DNA of 64,000 bases from Closterium sp. NIES-65 (GCA_948144175.1 CANXME010002581.1:1-64000), one strand, 5' to 3'. Shown: positions 9,802 to 21,766, counted from the first letter of the stretch. Numbers and translations: made by a program. Notes: a model not told the origin generated them from the letters alone.

Positions 9802-10620
9802 TCGCGCGGCCCCGCCGCCCCTTCGCGGCCCCGCCGCCCCTTCGCGCGGCCCCACCGCCCTACCTAGCGGCCCCGCCGCCCTTCCTCGCGGCCCCGCCGC
9901 CCCATCGCACGGCCCCGCCGCCCTACCTAGCGGCCCCGCCGCCCTTCCTCGCGGCCACGCCGCCCCATCGCGCGGCCTCGCCACTCTACCTGGCGGCCCC
10001 GCCGCCCTACCTCGCGGCCCCGCCACTCTACCACAAGGTCCCGCCGCCCTATCTCACGGCCCCGCCGACCTACCCAGCGGCCCCTCTGCCCTTCTGCAGC
10101 GGCCGCGCCGCTCCTCTGAAGCGGCCCTGCCGCCCTACCCAGCGGCCCCGCCGTCCTTCTGCAGCGGCCCCGCCGCTTCTCTGCAGCGGCCCCGCCGCCC
10201 TATCCAGCGGCCCCGCCACCCTCTCTGCAGCGGCCCCGTAGCTCCTCTGCAGCGGCCCCGTCGCCCTACCCAGCGGCCCCGCCGTCCTTCTGCAGCGGCC
10301 CCGCCGCTTCTCTTCAGCGGCCCCGCCGCCCTATCCAGCGGCCCCGCCGCCCTCTCTGCAGCGGCCCCGCCGCTCCTCTGCAGCGGCCCTGCCGCCCTAC
10401 TTCAGCAGCCCAGCCGAGCCGCCCAGCAGCAGAGCAGCCGAGCCGCCCAGCAGCAGAGCAGCCAAGCCGCCCCGCCGCCGAGCCGCGCTGCAGCCGAGCC
10501 GCCCGGCCACCCACCAGCCGAGCCGCCATGCAGCCGACCGCCCAGCCGCCGAGCCGCCCAGCTGCCGAGCCGCCCAACCGCCGAGCCGCCCAGCTGTCGA
10601 GCCGCCCTGCAGCTGAGCCG
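9600..10620 (+). repeat. Copia B GC-rich leader tandem repeats
   Basis: Units of about 20-21 bp built on CGGCCCCGCCGCCCTACCTAG, with a run of about 27 C at ~9773-9800. They grade into CAGCGGCCCCGCCG units and then GCCGAGCCGCCCAGC units. The layout matches the leaders of copies A and C, but the unit sequence has diverged and expanded independently. No gene is supported. Confidence 0.85.
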
Positions 10621-10705
10621 CCCGAGCAGCCCTGTCCGGTGAGCACAGACCCTCTGTCATTGCGTGCCCTTCCCCTACTGCTTGCAGTGCTGGTCTCCTA
10701 CTGTC

Positions 10706-12007
10706 ATGGCTACCCCTAGTGTCCTCGCTTTTGACGCTGAGGGTCGGGCCATTGACTTTGAGGTCTGGGTAGATGACCTACAGCTGTTCCTACAGTGCGA
10801 TAGGGCGGACGGCCTCTCTCTCTTTGACCTCACCTCTGGCGCTTCCCCTGCCCCTGCTGCTGATGCTGACGCCACTGTTCGCTCCCAGTGGGCCACGCGC
10901 GATGCTGCTGCACGTCTTGCTGTGCGTCGCCACCTCCCTACCTCCGAGCGTGCGCACTTAAGTCAGTACAAGAGTCCTCAGACCTTGTACGACGCTGTAC
11001 TCGCGCGCTACTCCTCCCCTTCCACTGCTGCACTGAGCCGTCTCATGCTGTCGTACCTCTTCCCTGACCTTGCTGCCTTTCCCACCGTTGCTGACCTCAT
11101 TACGCACCTCCGCACTAGTGACACTCGCTACCGCGCTGCACTTCCTGCTAACTTCTGCACCGCGAACCCCCCCCCCATGTACAACACTCTGTACTTCCTA
11201 GTCACTCGCCTCCTTGACTCCCTTCGAGTACTCGGGGACCACTTTCTCTCAGTCTGTCCCACCACACTCACTGTCGATCTCCTCGAGAAGGCCCTCTTAG
11301 CAGCGGAGAAGAGTATAGTCGCTGTAGGAGCCTCTCGAGGTGACCCGCGCACCCCCATCTTTGAGGGGTGTTCCCCCTCCCCCCTTTTGCCCTCTGTTGC
11401 CTCTGCTGCTATGGCCGACCTCCTTGGTCTTGAGTCGGTCGGTGCGGCGTCTGCCCCTAGCGGGAGACGCCGCCCTGGCAAGGGCAAGGGGGGCAAGGGA
11501 GCTGGAGGAGCGGGCGGTGGAGGTGGAGGTGGAGGCGGTGGGGGTAGTGGGGGTGACGGTGGGAGTGGAGGTGCGGGTGGGGGGGTCGGTGGCGGCGGTG
11601 GAGGCGGAGGCGGCGGCGGCGGTGGCGGTGGGAGCGGAGGTGGCGGAGGAGGCGGCGGTGGAGGTGGCGGTGGAGGCGGCGGTGGAGGCGGCGGCAGTAG
11701 CGGAGGTGGCGGAGGCGGTGGGGGTGGCGGTGGAGCTGGTCGCGGGCCTTCACAGAGGAGTGGCTCCGGTAGTGGCGTGCGCCAGCACCAGCAGCGCGGT
11801 CGTGAGACCCTGTCTCCTCAGCAGCTCCGTGAGTGGTACACTGCACGCCAGCGGGGTGGGGGTTTTGGTCCGTGCACCTACGTCCTGCGCACCGGCGACC
11901 GAGCGGGTGAGCAGTGTGGGGGTCCGCACCCCACCCAGCGCTGCTTTGGCCGCCTGACGGACGCGTGGCGTCACCAGTTCCCGGAGGCCTCAGAGATTCC
12001 TCGCTAG
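10706..12007 (+). pseudogene. Copia B gag, best-preserved copy
   Basis: This is the best-preserved gag of the family here. From ATG 10706 the frame runs unbroken for 433 codons. It has the Copia-type capsid region (N-terminal ~200 residues, WVDDLQLFLQCDRAD near the start), then a serine/proline stretch, then a polyglycine linker of over 80 residues. A zinc-knuckle-like motif follows at about residues 389-413 (C, C-G, H, C, ending QRCFGRL). It ends at a TAG (12005-12007) where copy A has TGG. Gag would package RNA into cytoplasmic particles. I chose the 10706 start because all three copies share it. Confidence 0.88.
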
Positions 12008-12895
12008 GGCGAGCTGTCTAGGGCGGGTGTTGCCATCTTTGATCTTGACTTTGATGCTATTCTCTCTGCCATGTATGGTGTGTCTCATAGTGATGAGGGT
12101 GACTGCTACCGCTGTTTCCCGCCCGATCCGGGCATTGAGTCTGCTGCCCTAGGTGCTTGCGACGCTTCTGCTCTAGGTGCTAGTGTCTCTGCGTCCTCAG
12201 GTACTCGTGAGTCTGCGCTCTCAGGTACTACGTCGGCTTCGGCCTCCCTCACCTTCACTCTTGACTCTGGGGCGTCTCGCTGCTTCTTTCGGGACCGCAC
12301 CACACTCACGCCGCTTAGTCGGCCGGTTGCGGTGTCTCTGGCTGACCCCTCCGAGGGTCCTGTACTGTCTCGCTTCTCCACAGTCCTCCCGTGTCCGGCG
12401 GCTAGCTCTGGCACCCTGTCTGGTCTCTACCTCCCCTCGTTCTCGACGAACCTGGTGAGTGGTGCTGACCTACAGGATGGGGGAGTACACCAGTTCACTC
12501 CTGCGCGCCAGTGGGTGACGCACTGTATAGAGGCTAGCACAGGCCGGCACCTGGCTACGTTTACCCGTCAGCCGGGGTCGAGCCTGTACACACTGACCAC
12601 TGCGTCTCCTCCCGTTACTGAGTCTGGTAGAGTCGCTTCGTCCGGTCAGGTGTTTGCTGCAGCGTCTAGGTCTGGTCCTGAGTCTGCCCCCTGTTCGTGT
12701 CGTCTCTTGTCTCATGAGACTCTCCTCTGGCACCACCGTCTTGGTCACCCCTCTCTGGTTCGGCTCAGAGGCATGGCCTCCCGTCTTCTTGTGTCTGGTC
12801 TTCCCCGGTCCCTCCCTCCCCTTCCTCAGGGCCCTGGCCCTGCCTGTGTCCCCTGTGTCGAGGGGCGCCAGCGGGCTGCCCCTCACTCCTCCTAG
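12008..12895 (+). pseudogene. Copia B protease and GAG-pre-integrase
   Basis: An open frame from about 12071 contains the retropepsin motif LDSGAS (intact aspartate-serine-glycine) and the pre-integrase zinc module (LLWHHRLGHPSLVRL...ACVPCVEGRQRA). It is cut by a TAG at 12893-12895 where copy A reads CAG. This part would process Gag-Pol and prime integrase assembly. Confidence 0.85.
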
Positions 12896-12907
12896 TTTCC
12901 TCCGACA

Positions 12908-14554
12908 GTGGCCCCGTTGCAGACGCTTCACATGGACGTGTGGGGCCCATCCCGCATCCGTGGACAGGGTCACGAGCACTACTTCCTGCTCGTTGTTGAC
13001 GACTACTCGCGTTACACCACACTCTTCCCCTTGCGCAGCAAGGGTGATGTCACTGAGGTGCTGATCGACTGGATCCGCGCGGCTCGTCTCCAGCTCAGGT
13101 GGAGCTTTGGCTCGGACTTTCCTGTTCTGCGTCTGCACTCAGACAGAGGCAGAGAGTTTTCCTCTGACCTACTACGAGCCTACTGTCGCGCACGAGGCAT
13201 CCGTCAGACCTTCACGCTTCCGGACTCTCCGCAGCAAAATGGGATTGCTGAGCGCCGCATTGGCATGGTCATGGACGTCGCTCGTACGTCTATGATGCAT
13301 GTGGCTGCCCCCCATTTTCTGTGGTCGTTTGCGGTCTGGTACACGGCGCATCAGATCAACCTCCACCCCAGGGTCTCCAGGCCGGAGACCTCCCCAGCCT
13401 TACTGTGGACGGGGAAGGTTGGCGATGCGTCGGCGTTCCGGGTCTGGGGATCTCGGGCGTTTGTCCGCGACTTGTCTGCGGACAAGCTGTCCCCTCGTGC
13501 TGCTCCTTGCGTCTTCCTGGGGTTCCCCCCTGACGCGCCTGGGTGGCAGTTCTACCACCCCACCTCTCGACGTGTTCTGTCCTCCCAGGACGTCACGTTT
13601 GACGAGTCGGTCCCCTACTACCGCCTCTTCCCCTACCGCACTTCGTCCCTCCCCCCACCCCCGCTCTTCCTTGTACCAGGTCCCCCCCAGGTAGACTCCC
13701 TCCCCCCTCATGGTCCTGCCCCTTCAGGTGTGTCCCAGGTAGACGCAGTCGGACCTGTCGAGTTCACTGGTGACTCTGGTGCTGCTGGGGGTGCTGAGCC
13801 TGGGGGTGCTGGACCTGGGGGTGCTGAGGCTGGGGGTGCTGAGCCTGGGGGTACTGCGTCTGGGGGTGCTGAGCCTGGGGGTGCTGAGCCTAGGGGTGCT
13901 GAGCTTGGGGGTGCTACGCCTGGGGGTGCTGAGCCTGGAGGTGCTACGCCTGGGGGTGCTGAGCCTAGAGGTGCTACGCTTAGGGGTGCTGGGGGTGGAG
14001 GTGCTCCGCCTGGAGGTTCTCCGGGTGCTTCTTCTCGCCGGGAGCCACTCTCTCCACAGGAGCTGCGCGAGTGGTTTGCCCGGCGCTGGCGCCGTACAGC
14101 TGGTGCTGGAGGTTCTTCGGCTGCTGAGGGTGCTGCGGTCGCGGGTCCCGGAGGTGCTCGTACTGGGAGTACTGGAGCTGCTGGGCCTACGGGTCCGACT
14201 GGAGCTGGTGCTGCTGAGGGTGTTGGCGCTGAGACTACCGCTGGTGTTCCTACTGGGGGTGCTCCTGGTGCTGCTGGAGGTGCTACTGGAGCGGGTGCTC
14301 CTGCTGAGGGTACTGGTGCTGTCCCTTCTGCTTCTGGCGTTGTCACGCGGCCTCGTCCGTACTTTGTTCTACTCCTGCAGCAGGTTCTTGGTCTTCCTCC
14401 TTCTACTGGTCCTCCTCCTCCCTTAGAGTGTCCACAGCCTGTCGCGTCACAGTCACAGCTACAGCTTGCCTCCCCTCTGCCTGCTCCTTCTCCCTACGCT
14501 GGTCCTACTGGAGGTCTTACTGAGCGTCGTGAGCCTGCGTCTCGTCCTGCGTAG
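12908..14554 (+). pseudogene. Copia B integrase core and C-terminal repeat region
   Basis: The frame is open for 548 codons. The catalytic core shows DVWGP, LHSDRGREF (the second glycine of GGEF replaced by arginine) and NGIAERRIG. It then passes into GGAEPGGAEPGG repeats (15-bp tandem repeat, ~13780-14030) and a glycine/alanine-rich linker. It stops at 14552-14554 (TAG). Confidence 0.85.
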
Positions 14555-14986
14555 CCTGTTAGAGCTGCTCGCGCTAGTGGTCGCGGTTCGCGCCAGCGTC
14601 CTCCTCCTGTCCCTGGCACGCACCGGATGTCTCTGCGTCCGTCTACTGCTCCTCTGCGTGCCCCTTTTCCTTCCCCTCCTGAATCCTCTCTTCCTGCACT
14701 TGCCGGCCCTGAGTCGGACTCTCTTCGTGCTGCCAGTCCTACTCTCACGCGTCTCCTTGCTACTATTGTCACTGACCCTTCTTTCGAGTCTACTGCTGCA
14801 TCTGCTCTCGTTACTGAGCTCGTCAACTTTGCTGCTCGCTGTCGCTTAGACTACGCTGCTAGTCTTGTCGCTGAGTCAGAATCTGTCTGTCCTCCGTCCG
14901 TCGGGGGTGAGTGTGCCCTTGGCACGGACGTCCTTGAGGATAGGCAGGAGGAGTTCCAGTGCTAAGCAGCTGCTTCACCTCATCTC
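14555..14986 (+). pseudogene. Copia B integrase/RT linker
   Basis: A proline/serine-rich linker readable in frame 14627-14965, ending at a TAA where the parental frame continued. It is homologous to 6930-7500 of copia A. Confidence 0.6.
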
Positions 14987-17313
14987 GTGTCCGTACTGTT
15001 TACCCCTGAGGGAGACCCGGATGCACTTGACATCCCGACTCCGCGCTCTTACGCGGAGGCGATAGAGGGTCCCTACTCCTCTCAGTGGCAGGCAGCTATG
15101 GATGCAAAGATGGCTTCCTGGAAGTCCACATGCACCTACGTTGACGCTGTCCCCCCTCCTGGGGCGAACATCGTCAGTGGCATGTGGATCTTCAGGGTGA
15201 AGCGGCCGCCGGGTTCTCCGCCTGTCTTCAAGGCGCGTTACGTGGCTCGTGGCTTCAGTCAGCGGCAGGGAGTTGACTACTTTCAAACACTCTCCCCCAC
15301 CCCGAAGATGACCACTCTTCAAGTACTGCTGCACATTAATGCTCACCGTGACTACGAGCTCCACTCTCTCGAATTCAGCACAGCTTTCTTGCAGGGCAGC
15401 CTGCACGAGGAGATCTGGCTGCGTCGCCCACCTGGCTTCACTGGGTCTTTCCCTCCTGGTACCCAATGGAGTCTCCGGCGTCCAGTCTACGGTCTCCGCC
15501 AGGCGCCACGTGAGTGGCACAACACACTGAGGACTATGCTTGCGGCACTTGGGTTTTCTCCTTCTACTGCCGACCCGTCGCTGTTTCTGCGCACCGACAC
15601 CTCTCTGCCGCCGTTCTACATCCTCGTGTCATCGACGACTTGGTCTTAGCCACAGCTGACACTGCTGGACTCGCCTACGTGAAGTCCGAGCTGCAGAAGC
15701 GACACACGTGCACTGACCTGGGTGAGCTGCGCAGCTACCTTGGCTTGTAGATCACCCGGGACAGAGAACGCCGCACCATTACCCTAACTCAGTCACACAT
15801 GGTGCAGCAGGTCCTTCAGCGCTTCGGCTTCACATACTCCTTGCCTCAGGCCACTCCTCTGCCTACTCGCCACTCACTCTCAGCTCTGCCTTTGGATGAG
15901 TCCGTAGAGTCGAGTGGCCCGTATCCAGAGCTTGTTGGCTGCCTCATGTACCTGATGACCTGCACACGACCTGACCTTGCATACCCTCTTAGCATTCTCG
16001 CACGCTATGTTGCTCCTGGGAGACACCGACCAGAGCACATGGCTGTAGCGAAGAGGGTGTTGCGCTACTTGTGCAGTACGTCGGGCATGGGGCTAGTGCT
16101 TGGAGGGCGGAGTCCAGTGGTCCTCACTGGGCACGCGGACGCTTCTTGGGCTGAAGACCAGGCTACGCAGCGGTCGTGACAGGGTTACACCTTCAGTCTT
16201 GGTTCCGGCTCTTTTTCGTGGCGGGCTACCCGCTCGTCTTCTGTTCTCGGCTCCACTTGTGAGGCTGAGATCTACGCCAGGGCTATGGGTGCCCAGGAGC
16301 TTCGCTGGCTCACCTACTTGCTGACCGGCCATGGAGAGCCGCCTCGTTCTCCTTTAGTCCTGTACGTAGACAACAAGGCCATGCTGGCCTTGTGTCGAGA
16401 GCAGCGACTGGAGCACAGAACAAAGCACATTTCTCTCCGCTGGTCTGAGCACAGTGCCTGACTGGTCTTTGCCACAGCTGACACTGCTGGACTCGCCTAC
16501 GTGAAGTCCGAGCTGCAGAAGCGACACACGTGCACAGACATGGGAGAACTGCGCAGCTACCTTGGCTTGCAGATCACCCGGGACAGAGCACGCCGCACCA
16601 TTACCCTGACTCAGTCACACATGGTGCAGCAGGTCCTTCAGCGCTTCGGCTTCACGTACTCCTCGCCTCAGGCCACTCCTCTGCCTACTCGCCACTCACT
16701 CTCAGCTCTGCCTTCGGATGAGTCCGTAGAGTCGAGTGGCCCGTATCCAGAGCTTGTTGGCTGCCTCATGTACCTGATGACCTGCACACGACCTGACCTT
16801 GCATACCCTCTTAGCATTCTTGCACGCTATGTTGCTCCTGGGAGACACCGACTAGAGCACATGGCTGCAGCGAAGAGGGTGTTGCGCTACTTGTGCAGTA
16901 CGTCGGGCATGGGGCTAGTGCTTGGAGGGCGGAGTCCAGTGGTCCTCACTGGGCACACGGACGCTTCTTGGGTTGACGACCAGGCTACGCAGCGGTCGTC
17001 ACAGGGTTACACCTTCAGTCTTGGTTCCGACTCTTTTTCGTGGCGGGCTACCCGCTCGTCTTCTGTTCTCGGCTCCAGATGTGAGGCTGAGATCTACGCC
17101 GGGGCTATGGCCGCCCAGGAGCTTCGCTGGCTCACCTACCTGCTGACCGACCTTGGAGAGCCGCCTCGTTTTCCTCCAGTCCTGTACGTAGACAACAAGG
17201 CCATGCTGGCCTTGTGTCGAGAGCAGCGACTGGAGCACAGGACAAAGCATATTGCTCTCCGTTACTTTCTTGCTCGTGAGCTACAGCAGCGTGGACAGTT
17301 ACGGCTTGCGTAA
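14987..17313 (+). pseudogene. Copia B RT/RNase H with internal 822-bp duplication
   Basis: RT starts intact (YVARGFSQRQGVDYF, EFSTAFLQG). A single-base deletion near 15630 destroys the YVDD motif. The segment 15641-16462 (RT thumb plus RNase H) is then repeated at 16463 onwards with the same register. The first copy carries stops at ~15748 and 16177. The second runs open for 270 codons (16501-17313) to a TAA. About 22 bp of unrelated sequence (~16441-16462) lie at the joint. Confidence 0.88.
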
Positions 17314-17454
17314 GTGGCCTCTGAGGCCAACACTCTTGATGTTTTCACCAAGGCACTTGCGCCTTGTGATCATCAGCGCTTCTGCACTCAGCTGGGTCTT
17401 GTGCCTGTCTTGCCTCACTTGCTCACTTCTTGACCTTGCTTGTACTGTCATAGG

Positions 17455-18351
17455 GAAGCCTGGGGCGTCAGGGGGGAAGCCTAGGAAGACACAGGGAGCA
17501 GCACGAGGGGACAGCTTGTCCGCAAACAGGTCACGGACAAACGCCCGAGATCCCCAGACACGGAACGCATACGCATCGCCGACCTTCCCCGTCCACAGCA
17601 AGGCTGGGGAGGTCTCCGGCCGGGAGACCCTGGGGTGAAGGTTGAGCTGATGCGCCGCGTAGCGAACCGCAAACGGCCACAGAAAATGGGGGGCAGCCGC
17701 ATGCATCATGGACATACGAGCGACGTCCATGACCATGCCAATGCGGCGCTCAGCAATCCCATTTTGCTGTGGAGAGTCCGGAAGCATGAAGGTCTGGCGG
17801 ATGCCTCGTGCACGACAGTAGGCTCGCAGAAGGCCAGAGGAGAACTCTCCGCCTCGGTCAGAGTGCAGACGCAGAAGAGGAAAGTCCGAGCCGAAGCTCC
17901 TCCTGAGCTGGAGACGAGCTGCGCGGATCCAGTCGATCAGCACCTCAGTGACATCACCCTTGCTGCGCAACGGGAAGACTGTGGTGTAACGCGAGTAGTC
18001 GTCAACCACCAGCAGGAAGTAGCGCTCGTGACCCTGTCCACGCACGCGGGCGGGGCCCCACACGTCCATGTGAAGCGTCTGCAGAGGAGCCTCTGTCGGG
18101 GGAAACTGGGAGGAGTGAGGGGCAGCCCGGAGCCGCCCCTCGACACAAGGGACACAGGAAGGTCCTGGCCCCGAAGGAAGGGGAGGGAGAGACCGGGGGA
18201 GACCTGAGACAAGGACACGGGAAGCCATGCCCCGAAGACGAGGCAAGGAGGGGTGGCTAAGACGGTGGTGCCACAAGAGAGTCTCGTGAGATAGGAGGCG
18301 ACACGAGCAGGGGGCAGACTCAGGACCAGACCTGGACGCAGCAGCAAACAC
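17455..18351 (-). pseudogene. Copia C GAG-pre-integrase and integrase, truncated
   Basis: On the minus strand the frame shows the pre-integrase zinc module and a well-preserved integrase core (DVWGP, DDYSRYTTVFPLRSKGD, LHSDRGGEF, NGIAERRIG). It ends at the element breakpoint. The frame continues by chance into copia B 3' sequence down to 17299. Confidence 0.85.
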
Positions 18352-18972
18352 CTAACCCGACGCTGCTACCTGGCCAAACGCAGGGACTGGAGGAGACTCA
18401 ACGGTCAGGGTGTAGAGACTCGACCCGGGTCGACGCGAAAACGTGGCTAGGTGTCGGCCTGTGCGGGCGTCCGAGCAGTGGGTCCCTCGCTGACTCGCAG
18501 GAGTAAACTGGTGAACCCCCGCATCCTGCAGGTCAGCACCACTCACCAAGTTCGTCGAGAACGAGGGGAGGTACAGACCCGACAGGGTGCTCGAGGGGGC
18601 AGCCGGACACGGGAGGACAGTGGAGAAGTGAGCGAGGACAGTTCCCCCAGAGGGGTCAGCCAGGGAGACTGCAACCGGCCTACCAAGCGATGTGAGTGTG
18701 GTGCGGTCTCGAAAGAAGGAGCGAGAAGCCCCTGAGTCAAGTGTGAAGGTGAGGGAGGCCGAAGCCGACGCAGTACCTGAGAGCGCAGCCACACTGGTAC
18801 CTGAGAGCGCAGCCTCACTGACACCTAGAGCAGTAGCCTCACAAGCACCTAGCGCAGCAGTACCAATGCCCGGGTCGGGCGGGAAACACTGGTAACAGTC
18901 ACCCTCATCACTAATAGTCACAGCATACATGGCAGCAAGGATAGCATCAAAGTCAATATCAAAGATAGCCAC
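18352..18972 (-). pseudogene. Copia C protease region
   Basis: The open frame includes FDIDFDAILAAMYAVTISDEG and the retropepsin motif LDSGASRSFF, with the catalytic Asp-Ser-Gly intact. It is cut by a stop at 18352, just upstream of the integrase frame. Confidence 0.8.
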
Positions 18973-20280
18973 GCCAGCCCTAGACAGCTCTCCCCAGCGG
19001 GGGATCTCCGTGGCCTCCGGAAACTGCTGACGCCAAGCGTTCGTCAGGCGGCCAAAACAGCGCTGGGTGGGGTGGGCACCCCCACACTGCTCACCCGCGC
19101 GGTCGCCGGTGCGAAGGACGTAGGTGCAGGGACCAAGTCCCCCACCACGCTGACGTTGCGTGTACCACTCACGGAGCTGCTGAGGGGTGGGGACGTCGCG
19201 AGAACGCTGCTGCTGCTGCTGCTACTGCTGCTGCTGGCGCTGACCACCCCTAGTGCCGCTCCGCTGTAAAGTGCCACTCCGACCACCTCCACCACCTCCT
19301 CCTCCACCTCCTCCACCTCCGCCACTGCCGCCACCCTCGCCGGTACCGCCGCCGCCGACGCCTCCTCCGCCACCACTGCTGCCACTAGCACCCCCACTCC
19401 CGCCACCTCCTCCACCGCCACCCCCACTCCCTCCGCCGCCTCCACCTCCACCGCCACCGCCCCCGCTAGCCCCACCCGCTCCCTTGCCCCCCTTGCCCTT
19501 GCCAGAGCGGCGTCTCCCGCTAGGGGCAGACGCCGCACCGACCGACCCAAGACCAACGAGGTCGACCGCAGCGGCAGAGGCGACAGAGGGCAAGACAGGG
19601 GAAGGAGAACACCCCTCAAAGATGGGGGCGCGGGGGTCACCTCGAGAGGCTCCTACAGCGACGATGCTCTTCTCCGCCGCTAGGAGGGCCTTCTCTAGGC
19701 TGTCGACTGTGAGAGTGGTGGGACAGACCGCGAGGAAGTGGTCCCGGACTACACAAAGGGAGTCGGGGAGGCGGGTGACTAGAAAGTAGAGAGTGATGTA
19801 CATGGGGGGGGGGTTCTTGGCGCAGAAGTCAGCAGGAAGCGCAGCGCGTTAGCGGGTGTCACTAGTGCGGAGATGCATAATGAGATCAGCGACTGTGGGA
19901 AAGGCGGCAAGGTCAGGGAAGAGGAAGGGTAGCATGAGGCGGCTCAGTGCAGCAGTGGCAGGGGAGGAGTAGCGGGCAACTACAACGTCGTACAAGGTCT
20001 GAGCACTCTTGTACTAACTAAAGTGTGCATGCTCTGAGGTAGGGAGGTGGCGACGCACAGCAAGACGTGCAGCAGCATCGCGCGTAGCCCACTGGGAGCG
20101 AACAGTAGGGTCAGCATCAGCAGCAAGGGCAGGGGAAGCGCTAGAGGTAAGGTCAAAGTGAGAGAGGTCGTTTGCCCTATCGCACTGTAAGAACAGCTGG
20201 AGGTCATCTACCCAGACCTCAAAGTCAAAGTCAATGGCCCGACCCTCAGCGTCAAAAGCGAGGACACTGGGGGTAGCCAT
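18973..20280 (-). pseudogene. Copia C gag, degenerate
   Basis: It starts at ATG 20280 with the family N-terminus. It is interrupted by a TAG near 20012-20017 and by further lesions, then continues (19803-19222 and neighbouring frames) through the capsid-like region, the polyglycine linker and the zinc-knuckle region (~19150). Opposite-strand proline-rich frames here are complements of the polyglycine code. Confidence 0.8.
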
Positions 20281-20384
20281 GGCGACAGACGCCTAGCAGT
20301 GCAAGCAGTAGGGTGAGGGCAGCGCAGTGAAAAAGAAGGCTCTGTGCTCACCAGACTGTGCAGAACGGGCCGTATGGAAGTAGG

Positions 20385-21190
20385 GCAGCTCAGCGGCCGG
20401 CGGCTCGGCTGCGGGGCGGCTCGGCTGCTCGGTGGCTCGGCGGCTCGGCGGCTCGGCAGCTCGGGTGTTGGACGGCTTGGCTGCTGGGCGGCTCGGCGGC
20501 TCGGTGGTCGGCTGCTGGGCGGCTCGGCGGCTCAGCGGCTGGGCGATCCGGCGGTCGGGCGGCGGGTGGGCTGCAGGTAGGGCGGCGGGCATGCCGGAGG
20601 TAGGGCGTCTGGCGGGCCGCTGAGTAGGGCGGCGTGGGCCGCAAAGTAGGGCGGCGGGGCCGTCGATGTAGGGTAGGGCGGCGGGGCCGCAACGCAGGGC
20701 GGCGGGGCCGCGAAGTAGGGTAGGGCGGCGGGGCCTCGACGTAGGGCGGCGGGGCCGTTAAAGTAGGGCGGCGGGGCCGCAACGTAGGGCGGCAGGGCCG
20801 TCGTAGGGCGGCGGGGTCGTCGAAGTAGGGCGGCGGGGCCGCGACGTAGGGCGGCAGCGCCGTCGAAGGGTAGGGCGGCGGGGCCGCGACGTAGGGTAGG
20901 GCGGCAGGGCCGCGACGTAGGGCGGCGGGGCCGTCGAAGTAGGGCGGCGGGGCCGCGACGTAGGGCGGCGGCGCCGTCGAAGGGTAGGGCGGCGGGGCCG
21001 CGACGTAGGGTGTAGGGCGGCAGGGCCGCGACGTAGGGCGGCGGGGCCGTCGAAGTAGGGCGGCGGGGCCGCGACTTAGGGCGGCGGCGCCGTCGAAGGG
21101 TAGGGCGGCGGGGCCGCGACGTAGGTCGGCGGGGCCGCTAGAGTAGGGCGGCGGGGCCGGGACCGAAAGGCGGCGCGACGGGCCACTGGG
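20385..21190 (-). repeat. Copia C GC-rich leader tandem repeats
   Basis: A minus-strand leader made of GCCGAGCCGCC-type units next to gag and CTACGTCGCGGCCCCGCCGC-type units (about 20-37 bp, with higher-order duplication) towards the LTR. It is homologous in position to the leaders of A and B, but its unit differs. Confidence 0.8.
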
Positions 21191-21302
21191 AGGAGGGGGG
21201 GGGGGGCGACACGACGGGTCGCTAAAAAAAAAACGCGCGCTTTGGGGCGCGCTTCGGTGGGCCCAAGAAACAGTCCCTAGGAGGGGACCTGCTCTGATTC
21301 CA

Positions 21303-21434
21303 TGTGAAAATGAGAACGATGATGGAATGAACTATGAGTGAAGTGGGTACAAGTACTAGCCCTAATTGGGTTGTACCCCCTATGGGATACCCCACTATAG
21401 CCCACATAAAAGCATAAGCTATAATGTTCTGACA
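21303..21434 (-). repeat. Copia C 5' LTR
   Basis: A 132-bp LTR read on the minus strand from TGTCAGAACATTATAGC at 21434, ending TTTTCACA at 21303. The PBS TGGAATCAGAGC is at 21302-21291, sharing its variant base with copia B. Confidence 0.9.
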
Positions 21435-21631
21435 TCCTGCTCTTGCTTGCTTAGCCTCGTATATATATATAAATATATATATATATGTGCTCTTGCATGT
21501 GAGCTGGCCTTTTGGCCTTTGAACTTGTGCTCGGAATGTGTGGTGACTTTGTGATCCACCTTGAGCTTTGCTTTGCTTTGCTTGACTGGTCTTGTGACCC
21601 CTTGTTCTCCCCCACTTTGCCTATGGGGGTG
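21435..21631 (+). other. Copia B 3' untranslated region, distal part
   Basis: Continues copia B after copia C: CCTGCTCTTGCTTGC, a TATATA tract, GCTTTGCTTTGCTTTGC, and a polypurine tract (ATGGGGGTG) adjoining the 3' LTR at 21632. Confidence 0.75.
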
Positions 21632-21766
21632 TGTCAGAACATTATAGCTTATGCTATTGTGTAGGCTATAGTGGGGTATCCCATAGGGGGTACAACCCAA
21701 GCAGGGTTTCATATTTGTACTCGCTTCATTCATAGTTCACACCATTCTCTCGTTCTCATTCTCACA
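21632..21766 (+). repeat. Copia B 3' LTR
   Basis: A 135-bp LTR matching the 5' LTR. It is followed by GTTCC, the imperfect target duplication. Confidence 0.92.

Larger units (their letters stand above)
17453..21434 (-). mobile_element. Copia C: inverted, 3'-truncated Copia copy inside the copia B 3' UTR
   Basis: On the minus strand this copy has a 5' LTR (21434 down to 21303, 132 bp), PBS (21302-21291), GC-rich leader, gag, protease and integrase. It then ends abruptly within integrase near 17453-17462, right after the codons for GFPPDAPG. RT, RNase H and the 3' LTR are missing. Copia B sequence resumes on both sides (TTGTACTGT on the left, CCTGCTCTTGC on the right). The exact left breakpoint is uncertain by about 10 bp. 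Either an incomplete cDNA inserted or a deletion followed full insertion. Confidence 0.88.
9375..21766 (+). mobile_element. Copia B: Ty1/copia element nested in the 3' LTR of copia A
   Basis: Its LTRs are 9375-9509 and 21632-21766 (both 135 bp, about 5 differences by eye). The target duplication is GTACC (9370-9374) versus GTTCC (21767-21771), one mismatch. The PBS TGGAATCAGAGC (9510-9521) carries one change from TGGTATCAGAGC. Coding order is as in copia A. It is decayed: stops at ~12004, 12893, 14552, 14963, 15748, 16177 and ~17311, and a frameshift through the YVDD motif. It also carries an 822-bp tandem duplication of RT/RNase H and an inverted copia C in its 3' untranslated region, which explains the 12.4-kb span. 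Confidence 0.92.

Noticed and set aside
17252-18207. Plus-strand frames across copia C
   Set aside because: Antisense shadows of the minus-strand integrase, which has all expected motifs.
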